Source: Liolophura sinensis
Lineage: Eukaryota; Mollusca; Polyplacophora; Chitonida; Chitonidae
Direction: 5' to 3'
DNA: 64,000 bases
Assembly (NCBI RefSeq): GCF_032854445.1
Contig: NC_088304.1
Span: 34,955,551 to 35,019,550, forward strand
Of this stretch, positions 38,601 through 47,900 are shown one piece after another (position 1 is the stretch's first letter; each line of letters opens with the position of its first letter). Both the position numbers and the translations under genes were made by a program. The notes under the pieces are model-generated. The model was not told the DNA's origin. It saw only the letters and a program-made list of their open reading frames with translations, and made no database searches.

Positions 38601-38630
38601 GACCGCCGCCCTAGTGAAAACCAGCGTCAT
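26490..38630 (-). CDS. four-EF-hand protein, probably secreted (six coding exons)
   Basis: Spliced CDS 38,630-38,520, 38,082-37,918, 33,749-33,539, 32,647-32,532, 31,362-31,185 and 26,629-26,490, giving 921 nt and 306 residues. All phases agree (0,0,1,0,1). The first ~24 residues form a signal peptide-like hydrophobic stretch (TRAAVVTSLLTSQTVLGFA). Loops are EF1 107-118 (DANKDNKITFAE), EF2 152-163 (DVDDNGEIDTSE), EF3 214-225 (DSDSDGLAGSDE) and EF4 250-261 (DEDNNGNLSPEE), all with acidic residues at 1, 3 (Asn in EF1), 5 (Asn in EF2/EF4) and Glu at 12, so Ca2+ binding is expected. EF2 and EF4 are each interrupted by an intron inside the codon for Glu12, indicating duplication of an EF-hand pair with its introns. 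The weakest part is the 5' border of exon 2. I do not recognise the orthologue; a secreted Ca2+-binding protein is the inference. Confidence 0.85.
26944..30420 (+). repeat. 3.5 kb minisatellite with 72-bp and 69-bp unit families
   Basis: About 49 units built on cattcgtcttcagatgacac + cctggagaagctcaagtgat + attcctac, then either tcagatttctatccgtatatagcg (72 bp) or cagagttctattcgtctagcg (69 bp). The 72-bp type occupies both ends (26.94-28.07 and 29.9-30.4 kb) and the 69-bp type the centre. Both lengths are multiples of three, so a plus-strand frame (MTPGEAPVIFLFRFLSVYSA) stays open for 376 codons at 26,944-28,074. It lies within intron 5 of the minus-strand EF-hand gene, antisense to it. Confidence 0.95.
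30421..31184 (-). other. EF-hand gene intron 5, right part
   Basis: Unique sequence with a short poly-C run near 30,725-30,737. No additional exon was recognised. Confidence 0.5.
31185..31362 (-). CDS. EF-hand gene exon 5
   Basis: The acceptor ttcttacag (phase 0) and donor gtataa (phase 1) bound 59 codons plus one base. It contains EF3 and the first 11 positions of EF4, with 36 residues between loop starts, the usual spacing in an EF-hand pair. Confidence 0.92.
31363..32531 (-). other. EF-hand gene intron 4
   Basis: It includes two related fragments with gacaacgttactgcattcca/gactacgttcctttgcattc followed by ttccggtgaaa, an old local duplication (31,750-31,800 and 31,890-31,940). No exon is supported. 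Confidence 0.5.
32532..32647 (-). CDS. EF-hand gene exon 4
   Basis: The acceptor tatttctag (phase 1) and donor gtaagt (phase 0) bound the exon. The first codon is the Glu12 of EF2; the rest (LQQTTSSLVSLAGGKQL and on) forms the exiting helix and the linker to the second EF-hand pair. It is the only segment between exons 3 and 5 that fits both phases. Confidence 0.85.
32735..32845 (+). mobile_element. SINE-A, decayed 3' body
   Basis: gtggttttctgcattccctc, cactcatgcagctggccac, then tgtgaaacattcttcagt and tatggcgtgaaacaa follow the order of the SINE-A body and tail with many substitutions. Confidence 0.5.
32870..33345 (+). repeat. 45-bp tandem array, about 10 copies
   Basis: The unit gtaaagatttcagcgaaggc + ctgtaagtaatagtgtaggt + acact repeats with few changes within intron 3 of the EF-hand gene. 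The minus-strand 15-residue frame (AEIFTVYLHYYLQAF) is an artefact of unit length. Confidence 0.93.
33539..33749 (-). CDS. EF-hand gene exon 3
   Basis: The acceptor tgatttcag (phase 0) and donor gtaagat (phase 1) bound 70 codons plus one base. It carries EF1 and most of EF2, with a 45-residue offset between loops, longer than the second pair because of an insert rich in Ser, Asp and Gly (GSDQGSNDEVKG). Confidence 0.92.
35186..35191 (-). terminator. candidate polyadenylation signal
   Basis: TTTATT on the plus strand gives AATAAA on the minus strand, about 140 bases beyond the stop of the candidate exon at 35,330-35,381. Confidence 0.3.
35330..35381 (-). CDS. candidate alternative or foreign terminal exon
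   Basis: On the minus strand a textbook acceptor (cactaatttgtgtttcag, including a ctaat branch point) is followed by a protein-like frame WIGVEMPGEDNVEKSN and TAA, with AATAAA at 35,186-35,191. It lies inside EF-hand intron 2. In the phase 0 expected after exon 2 the frame would instead stop after four codons (MDWS), so it would either truncate the EF-hand protein before its calcium-binding part or belong to another transcript. I do not recognise the peptide. Confidence 0.3.
36545..37825 (+). repeat. 44-bp tandem array with CAA-rich length variation, about 29 copies
   Basis: The unit gccacaacaactgcaacaca + cgcaccacttacacatcact + actc repeats. Units differ in the number of CAA triplets, so the frame shifts repeatedly and the long His/Thr-rich ORFs on the plus strand (36,628-37,835) are artefacts. 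It sits in intron 2 of the EF-hand gene, just 3' of exon 2 in transcript order. Confidence 0.93.
37918..38082 (-). CDS. EF-hand gene exon 2 (5' border uncertain)
   Basis: The donor gtatgtac after GTACTG is clear and leaves phase 0 into exon 3. The only acceptor that keeps phase 0 with exon 1 and an open frame is tgctaacag before 38,082. That acceptor has a weak pyrimidine tract and lies next to MITE-like sequence (cgtgtttagtttaaacacg), so the N-terminal half (NVFSLNTCRPLHLLL) could be wrong. The C-terminal half (ENKAGRLLVYGREDVEMLRS) looks like normal protein. Confidence 0.55.
38520..38630 (-). CDS. EF-hand gene exon 1 (signal peptide)
   Basis: The ATG at 38,630 opens 37 codons ending in QSDK before the donor gtatga at 38,519. 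An acceptor (tttttttag) at 38,653-38,654 shows that the exon begins upstream of the ATG and that at least one noncoding 5' exon exists. A 13-base candidate (39,093-39,105, flanked by catag and gtgagtg) is possible but unproven. Confidence 0.8.
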
Positions 38631-38683
38631 CTTACTTCTGTTGTGTGATTACCTAAAAAAAAGATCTCAGTTTTATTTATTTT

Positions 38684-38797
38684 TGCCAGCAACCTGTTGA
38701 TGGACATGGGTTTTCCCGGGCTCGATTTCCTCCCACCATAATGCTGGCCACCGTCGTATATAAGTGAAATATTCAGTGTAAACACCAATCAAATACA

Positions 38798-38828
<31 letters not shown>
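38684..38828 (+). mobile_element. SINE-A 3' body with AAAT tail
   Basis: gccagcaacctgttgatgga, tttcctcccaccataatgct and ggccaccgtcgtatataagt are followed by aataaataaataaataaata. It is head-less and lies just upstream of the first coding exon of the EF-hand gene. Confidence 0.85.
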
Positions 38829-39959
38829 AGTTTATACTATATGAGAACAAATTAAATTTTGTATTTACCTTTTGTTTTATGATTGCAGGCATATGTTAGT
38901 AAGTGTTAAACAGTTAAATGAAATCACAAATGAAAGTTTAACGAGAGAGTTAAAGATTTCATGAATTCAACTTGTTAGCCGTGAAGTAACATATACGTAT
39001 ACATATAAAACACAATCGTGTTACAAAAACTTGAAAGCACCTGCACGGTGACATGCGAACTGAAACAGCCCAAAGCACATCTACACACTCACCCAGATCT
39101 GTGTCCTATGGAGAAGAAAGAGCAATTGTGAAGAAGCCTTCGTTTAAACAGATCAGTTTATACAGGCTTATGTTAGGACTAGGTTATTACCCATGCCCAT
39201 TTATAATAATACGAAATAATTTGTGAACTAATGGAAGCGTAAACTTTCTCAAAATTGCTACTAACAGTGACATTGTTGAACTTCAAGGCAGTGGGATATA
39301 AGCAATGGACACGTTGACATTTCGTGGCCAGCCCGGGATGGTGGGAAAAGGGGGATTTTTTTCGAACAACAGTCATCAGGTCGAGTGCACTTTTACACCC
39401 TTTACTGATAACACAGGGAATTTATGGTCATCTGTCCACCTACCACACCGGTCCAGACATAGAAACAGATTTAAGCCTAATTATGAATTATACCCAGAGC
39501 ATTTTGTGGCCTGTTCTTCATTTGAATCATTCACTGTTTGTGAATGGTAAGATACTAAAAAGACGTGTGGATAGAGAAAAAGGACCCAAGTATGGCATCT
39601 CAGCGTAATCGGGTGATAATTGCACCAGCGACTGAGGAGGTACTCTCAATATACCTCCTGAGAGCAGTTTTGGATTTTAAAAATACCTGCCCATTAAAAC
39701 GTTGCCTTTAAGGGGAGTTAATATGTCAGTTAAAGATCTCAATTCCGTGCTTGCCTTCATTTTAGGTGGCTGTGTATGAAATAAAGTATGAAATAAAGTT
39801 TGTGCATTGTTGCAATAGGGTGTAAAATGGAGCGGTTGTAAAAACGACAGCAAGTCTTGCACTACACGCGGACATGGGTACACCTGGAATAACTTATAGT
39901 CGCCGATTGGAAGTAAGTAGTTGGCCATTCAAAGGGGGCCAGTCATTATACTTGTAACA
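38829..39959. other. upstream flank of the EF-hand gene
   Basis: Probable 5' UTR or promoter territory of the minus-strand gene. ORFs at 39,305-39,608 (plus) overlap in two frames and have no domain features. Confidence 0.45.
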
Positions 39960-41850
39960 AAAGTCTAATAGGTTATATCTTCATTAATAGTGCACCTTCT
40001 CTGATTAATAATAGTTGTATCCGCCAATCCATTAATCCTGCATCTATTGATATCATATTTGGTGCCGGTACAGTAATTGCACATAATACGGGCTATCACG
40101 TGATACCCATAGATCTTGATTCGAACACTAGGGGCGCTTGTTTGAATAACAGTCGTAGCAGTTGTCTGACCTGTATCTCCATCTTTACCGCATGTGCAGA
40201 CCTCATATTTGACACGTAATACGGACGATTCCACCACAAGCGGGCAGCCGTGTGAATAACAGCGGGAATAGCTATCGGTCCTATATGTCTATTAATACTG
40301 CACCTGCGGACTTCATATTTGATGACATCATGACACTTAATGCGGGGATATCACGTGAAACCCATAGATCTCAATTCCAACACCAGGGGGCGCTTGTGTG
40401 AATAACAGCAGGAATAGATATTGGGCCTATAGCCCCTCACCCCGATCACCCCGCCCCCTGTCTCCATTAATGCTTCACTTACAGACTTCATGTTTTAATA
40501 ATTACTTTTATGACATTAAATGTGACCTCGTCCTATCTCGTGGTGCCCATACATCTCAATTCCATCACAAGGGAGAGCTTCTGATAACCGTCTAATTACC
40601 TGTCAGACCTAGAATACTACAGTCTGCATGCTTGGTAAAAAAAAAAAAAAATGGCACGTAATGCAAGCTATCACGTGATGCCCCTACATATCTATTCCAA
40701 CACCACGGGGACGTTTTTGTGAGTAGCAGTCGGCTACCTGGTATATATCTCCATTAATACTGCACATACATTCATGCTTTGTATACTAACGACACGTAAT
40801 GCGGATTATCAAGTCATGCCCATACTTCCAGGACGCGCTTCTGTGATTAGCAGTCGAAATAACTTTCTCACCTACATCTCCATTAATACTGCACCCACAG
40901 ATTTCACTCCTTGGTAAAACAATGACATTTAATGCGGGTTATCAGGTGATGCCAATACTTCTCAATTCATGAAAAGTCGCCTCTGTGAGTTTCAGCCTGA
41001 ATGGCTGTCTGGCTTACAACTCCATTAATAGTGCACCAACTTACTTCATACTTGGTAAAATAATGACATTTAATGTGGGTTATCACGTGATGCCCGTGCT
41101 TCCCAATTCATGAGAAGGCGCCTCTGTGAGTTTCAGCCTGAATGGCTGTCTGGCTTACAACTCCATTAATATTGCACCAACTTACTTCATACTTGGTAAA
41201 ATAATGACATTTAATGTGGGTTATCACGTGATGCCCGTGCTTCCCAATTCATGAGAAGGCGCCTCTGTGAGCTTCAGCCTGAATGGCTGTCTGGCTTACA
41301 ACTCCATTAATATTGCACCAACTTACTTCATACTTGGTAAAATAATGACATTTAATGTGGGTTATCAGGTGATGCCCGTGCTTCCCAATTCATGAGAAGG
41401 CGCCTCTGTGAATTTCAGCCTGAATGGCTGTCTGGCTTACAACTCCATTAATATTGCACCAACTTACTTCATACTTGGTAAAATAATGACATTTAATGTG
41501 GGTTACCACGTTATGCCCGTGCTTCTCAATTCATGAGAAGGCGACTCTGCGAATAGCTCTCTGGCCCACAACTCCATTAACATTCCACCTACAGACTTCA
41601 TAAACTAATGACATTTAATGCGGCTATCACGCGATGTCCAGACTTCTCAATCCCAACACAAAGGGGCACTTCCGTGAATTGCAGTATGAATAGCTGTCTG
41701 GCCAACAATTCCCCAGTTAGAGCGCCAATACTTTAATACTTAAATAATGCGGGCTATTTATTGAAGCCTAAACATGTATTTCTCAATTTCAACACCAGCG
41801 GGCGCCGTTAATACTGTATCAAATGTGATGTCTATATAGGTGAAGTAATA
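39960..41850 (+). repeat. 141-bp satellite array, about 13 units
   Basis: The markers ctccattaatattgcacc, acttcatacttggtaaaata, atgacatttaatgtgggtta and tcacgtgatgcccgtgcttc recur every 141 bases (ctctgtgag at 40,981, 41,122, 41,263; ctctgtgaa at 41,404). The units at 40,960-41,520 are nearly identical and those toward both ends progressively diverged. Most units carry a tatcacgtgat palindrome. Confidence 0.88.
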
Positions 41851-41939
41851 ATTACGTTGAGCTAAACAGCTATTCAGGCCGCTATGTTCAGCAGCCCCCA
41901 AAAAGGGAGCTTGAGTGTCTGTTTTGAATTTTTTTTTTT

Positions 41940-42076
41940 GTATTTCACTGGTGTCACGCTGTACTCAAGAATATTTCACTTGCAGGCGGCCAGCGCTATG
42001 GTGGGGGCAAACGGGGCAGAGCACGGGGAAACCCATGGCCATCCGCACGTTGCTGCCAGGCCTTCCCACGCATGTA
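41940..42076 (-). mobile_element. SINE-A 3' body
   Basis: cactggtgtcacgctgtact, caagaatatttcacttgcag, ggcggccagcgctatggtgg, then cccatggccatccgcacgtt and gccaggccttcccacgcatg: the family body in minus orientation without its head. Confidence 0.85.
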
Positions 42077-44535
42077 CGACAGGACGGTATACTAACATGA
42101 AGGTAAACATAAAGAAGTACATCAAAAGTCAGTTGTCAGCAAAGCAAAATGTTTACTTGCGGGAATATAAATAAATACATCTTATCAGCTATCAAATCGA
42201 ACATTTTGTTTTTACACTTTTCTTAAAAAATAGTTTCATCGTCAACACCAATATCACATAGAACCTGACACTACGCATGTCACGATATAATCGTTCAAAA
42301 CGACATCTGCTATATTATACATACATCGTACGTCTACATTCGACGCTGATACGTTTCATATTTAAATCGACAAGCTAACAACAAATGGGGTCCTTTCTTA
42401 AAGTTGTTGTAGGGTGCTGACGGCCTAATCACCATGTGATCTTAGTCTTAAGCCGGGATTAATCCCAGGCCTAAGTCAAAATTTAAAATTGCTGTTTCTT
42501 GTTAGACGGTGAACATTGTGCCTGACAAAGTAAATTCTGGGTAAGTTATTGTACAAAAAATTTCAGCTACGATAACGCAAAGGAATATACCAAATTTCAT
42601 GACTGACTTTTTTACTTTAGTCAGGGATCGCTACGTGATCCCGGAGCCATGACGTCACATACTGACGGCATGCGCCACATTGGTATTAGGGACCGGCCTA
42701 ACATTACGACCCCTCTAAGACTTTAAACAGCCCCCAGTATATTACACTTTGGTCAACAAATGCCATACAGCCTACGAACACATCAAAATATGTCCTTTCC
42801 TTGATGAAGTCATCGCTATTCCGTTTGTACTAAAATGTGGCCTAGTTTGTATGATGTATAGTTATACAACTGAATTTTACAGTTTAAGCCCTTGCATTTT
42901 TGGTGGTAATTTCCCCCCACAAAAGCCATTAGGAACCAAACTTTCCTCCAGTTTCTTAGGTAATGTCTGTTTGCCGGCCTTTAAATTATCTTTATAGGTG
43001 AAACAGATAATGCATAACAGATTTACCCTTATATACTGTTGTAAATAAACCCTTATTTTTGCTATCCCTTAATTCTGATGGTGTGTGTAACTGTTAACTT
43101 CTGTGGCAAGGACGCGATGTTTTCTTTAAAAAAAGTTACACAACTAACACATTTCTGCTAAAGCAGTTTCCCTAAAAATAAAATGCTTTGACATGCGAAT
43201 CCATGGCTAAATAATTATTAGAACTTTGTTAATTAGTAAGAAACACACCTATATTAATTCTGGTAATCCTTTACAATTAAATATGATAAAATTAACAACT
43301 ATAAACGTTTGGCACACAGTGGGTTTAGCGAGAAAGTAAAACTGATAGCCTTTTGAAGGAGCATCCCTACCCATGTAGATGTGGGTCGTTTTACAATTCC
43401 TAATTTCAAATTTGACACAATGCACATTAACTATTTTTTTATAATTTGAAGCATTACAACCAATGGAAGTCCTAGGTTCAAATATGTCGTATTTTATCCT
43501 TTCAACCCTATCAGCTTGTACTTAAAACACCCACTACTCATTAAGAACATCTCTTTACCACATCTCAAATAAAACGTCTTCTTCTCTCTTGGAGACTCTC
43601 ATTCGAACATTCCCAGCTTAGCATGAGGTCTGCCGTGTCCCTCCACAAAACTGTAGATATTCATCTTCACATCTTGAATGACGCATGGTGCAAACCCGAC
43701 AAATGGCACATGCAATGGGTGCTAATTATATGCAAACCTGGGGTCTGAGCTCACTGTAGATGTCGGCTAATGAGAACGTAACAAAAAGCATATAAGCATC
43801 GCCATATAGGAACTGTGATCAAGTTTTCCATCTCTCCATCAAAAGCTTAAGTTAGTTCACACATAAAAAGCAACGACTACCGGTAGTTCATTCATTTTTT
43901 GTGACTGGGTTTCCATTAAACCACAGGCTTTCTCTTCTCTTCTTGCAAATTGAAAACATCTACTTTCAGTTTTTCAGTATTGATATGGATAACAAACTGA
44001 GATGATAAGATTCCCTTATTCACTTTAAAAATGCTCTCTCTATTCACTATTAACACCTCACATGTCTGAATCATCTTGTCTCTAAAAGCAGCATATTCGC
44101 TTAGTCTAATACCCAACATTACGATCCTTACTTTCCTCTCAGTCCTTTCTACCACAAAAAGTAATCAACTCCTTATCCATTTTTCCAAGTCATAAAAAAA
44201 CCAGTCTAATGTGGTTTGACCACCAAATGCCAACTTTCCTCTCCCTCAAAGGTGAGCAGAATCGATGCTGATTGGCTGACAGTGGAGATAGGGTTCCATG
44301 GGTTAAATCCAGAAGCCTTGATCATGTCTGAATAAACGTACCTAAAATTCAGCCTAGACTTAGCATGGCTTGGGCTTGCCTGTCTCTCACATCAGCCAAT
44401 CAGAATCGATTTTGTATCCCTTTAAGCATGTTTGTAATACTGCAAAGTCACACACGCATATACACACACAAAACACACATTTACGCATTAAGAGCAGCTG
44501 ATCTTTGCTTGTCCTCTAAATATTAATATTGCAGA
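42077..44535. other. 3' flank and probable 3' UTR of USP30
   Basis: No gene is recognised. The part next to 44,536 should contain the USP30 3' UTR, but I found no canonical AATAAA on the minus strand close to the stop. A minus ORF at 43,916-44,155 starts with GTG and has no domain. Confidence 0.5.
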
Positions 44536-44932
44536 TCAGACTTTCTCGTAGAACAGCATGTACGCCTCACTGGCTAAAACTTCCTCTAAGCTCGCCCGCT
44601 TGACCTGTGTGTCTGATGTGTAAATCCATTTCTTACTGAACTTCTCGCCTGGCTGCAAACACGGGCTGCGGCGATACGTCACAAAGTGTCCAGAGAAAAT
44701 ATCCCCATAATGCACCACAACGGCCATCAGTCGGTAGTTGTGATCAGCTGACATCACGGTGGGCGTGGCCGGACTGTTTTGATTGACATCTGCGTGGATG
44801 TTGGGGTACAGAGATGGATTGGGAGGTTGAAGGAAGAAGCCATTCTGTGTAGTGCTAGACTGGAAGTTTAATGTCCGTAACAAATTAACAGCAGCAGCTG
44901 ATCCCACATCTCCCATCAGGTTACTGCGAGAT
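44536..44932 (-). CDS. USP30: USP30 exon 8 (His box, terminal)
   Basis: Acceptor cgtaccacag. After a linker (SRSNLMGDVGSAAAVNLLRT) it carries LMAVVVHYGDIFSGHFVTYR with catalytic His425, the Ser449 segment and the C-terminal AYMLFYEKV before the stop. The linker is shorter than in the human protein, accounting for most of the length difference. Confidence 0.96.
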
Positions 44933-47900
44933 CTGTGGTACGGGGGTGAAAAACAGACACATTATGATTACTATGACATTACATATGGCTAAATTCTAAC
45001 ACAGGTAAAAACGAGATACGGTGTTCATCGAAATCGTTACCTGAAGCAGTTCATCAAATACATTGCTAAAGTGAAAAGCAAATAAAACAAAAAGGGGCAT
45101 AACACATTTATTTAGTTGATTTGGTTGACACTACAGTAATGAATAAATTTTAAAGTGACGTAACTTTCTGTTGAACGGACTTCTCCTGTAATAGTCTAGA
45201 CAAAAACTAGAAGTCAACATATTCTTTGTACCTCAGAGTGAAACAATTCTGTAGATAGAGTGGTAACACCAAAAAGTTTACCGATGGATGAACAGCAGAA
45301 TACAGTAATACAACCCATGCTACAAATGCATTCACTTGTTCACCAGAACTTCCCTTTAATCCATGTAAAATTACTGTTTTAAACTAAAATCGTTCAGTAC
45401 ATCTTGACCATAAAATGATAACGAGGCATTCAGAGAATCCTCGCCTGCTATAACAGTCAACTAGACAAAGGAATCAGAACAAAGATAAAACTTTTAAATT
45501 TTTGTGGTGGTAGAGACATCACTGTGGTCTTAGATATGCAAATCGTTTCCCATGATTAGCTATCCCTGTACTAACGGTGGTTGCTGCAGCCACTGATTGG
45601 TTGAACAAATACTCAGCTGACAACAGTCAATGTCTGTGTGGATGGTTTAAACATTCCATCACAGTATAGGAAGGCACATGCAGCGGCCAATGTCACAGGC
45701 TCCTACTACTAATACGGATGTGGAGAACTTTCTACAAATACTGTGTATTCCAGATAAAGTGATACACACCAAGGTAAATTCTTCCACTCTACATCTACAA
45801 TCTGGTAAAGTAGCTAGAGAGACAGAAAGCTTATCCGGATAACTGATTGCATAAGAAACTGTAGGCTTAAAAGAAAGGCTTGTAGAAATCCCTGTTTACA
45901 GGAGAACAGAATGAAGTCAATCTGAATGTGTGTCCACAAAACAGGAAAATGGTGACAAATCTGGTAAAATAACCAGAGGAACCTACTACCCTTCTTGTTC
46001 TCCAACATGTATGTAGGCATGTGCATAAAAAAATGTAGCCCTACATAAAACTTTTCTGGGTTACAAAAATGGTAAATCTCCAAAGCAATAAAGTCACACG
46101 AACCCTTAAGACAAGAAATGGTTGCCTCCATGGAGGCTTAAATTCTCAAGAACATGTTTACTACAAAAAACAAGCTGAATCAATTAAAATCATTAAAAAA
46201 CCTTCCCAAATCCTATAAAACTAAAACCAATGAAACAGTTCAACCTTCCATCAGCCCTTTTGTAGATGTACACAGGTGCTGTATGTTGGAGATCCACGTA
46301 TGATTGCCATTATACAGGAGATAAAAAATGCTTAACCTTCCATCTGAGTGTACGCATTTACACACCATACCTTAGACTAGAGAGCTAAACATAAAAGGTT
46401 AACCTTCAATCAATGAGCGCATTACGAAAGAGCTAAAAAAAAAGCTTAACCAGACACCAACACTGACGCCGCTGAGCTAAAAATTCAATGACATTGTATT
46501 TCAAAATTTACATGTGCAATTTTTTCTTTTCATTACCTCATGCGAATGTTTTCACTGTCTTACATATTCGAATTTCTGTAACCTAATTATTGTATATTTG
46601 TTTTTCCTTTACGTATCTATCTGTACATATCTCCACTGTTGTAGACTATGCCACACCTTATAAGCCTTTGGCTTACTGTGTACTTTTCTAATAAATCTAT
46701 GTTTAAAACAAATGATAAAGAAATCTCGTATGTGGCTCTACAATGTGTATGAATTAGTTAGAAATAAGCAAAATGTCACTTGCAAAATGCTAAATTTTTG
46801 GTGAAATACAGAAAATGAAAATGAACAGTTATCTTTTTATTTTAACACTGGTTTCTCTTTGATCATTGTACTTTCATTTCCATAACCACTAATCCATTAA
46901 AGGAGAAGAAAACTTTAAAAAATGACACTACAGACAGAAAAGAGCCCATTTTTTTATATCTAGTGGTGCCTGCTGCATAAATTTGTGATTTTTCCTCACC
47001 ATACACGTAAAGCCTGAAAACGGCAAAGCTGGGGGTGTGTTGTCTCTCAGCCAATGAGAGTTGTTAAAAGTGCCAGCTTGTTCGTGTAAACTCGGAACCT
47101 ATGTCCAACATTCCGGTTTCACGATCGTCAAGCGGAAAACGAACTGTACTTTTCGCTACCTTCTGGGAAGAAGAATTATACTGGAAATGTATGAACTGCA
47201 CTTCGGCGATTTCCGTCGGCAATTCTCCTCCTAACACAGAAGACTTCAGAACGAGTTCTTAAGCAAAATGGAGTCGCCCACAGCTGACGTTTGGCGCTGA
47301 CTTTACTTATAATTTATCAACTTGAGGTACATATGAGAATTTTTTTATGACATGTACCTGCAAGGAAATGCATACTGTTTTCAATGGTATTTGACTGATA
47401 TTTAAATTTTCTTCTCGTTTAACGTAAGATGGCTATTTCACAAATTTCAAGCTCCATATACCCCACTCACCTTGCTACACCGAACAGGTCGCGCCCCCCA
47501 CACAACCTGTTACCCGTGGGGCCCTGGGAGTTTTTACAGTAGATGTAGTTATCCATCTGGAAGTACTCGGGAAACAGTATCCTCTCATAACGCTTGACGG
47601 GCATGCCATTGTCCAGCCAGACCATACGCTGGATGTGAAGACACAGGCACTTGGGCAGCTAGAACACACAACGCACATAAACAAATACATGTGACAGCAA
47701 AGTTGAGTTCAAGTCCAGCTCATGCTGGCTTCCTCTTCAGTTGTTCATGGGAAGGTCTGGCAGAAACCTGTGGATAGTCAGGGGCTTTTCCTGAACTATG
47801 CCCGGTTTCCTGCCACCATAATGTTGGCCGTTGTCTTATAAGTGAAATATTCTTGAGTAGTGGCAATATAATACAGCATTTCCAGCTAGCAAGTTTCAAA

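Noticed and set aside
39093-39105. 13-base segment between catag and gtgagtg as a 5' UTR microexon of the EF-hand gene
   Set aside because: Splice signals match, but so short a segment can occur by chance; not annotated as a feature without transcript data.
43916-44155. 79-codon minus ORF downstream of USP30
   Set aside because: It begins with GTG, has no recognisable domain and lies where the USP30 3' UTR is expected.
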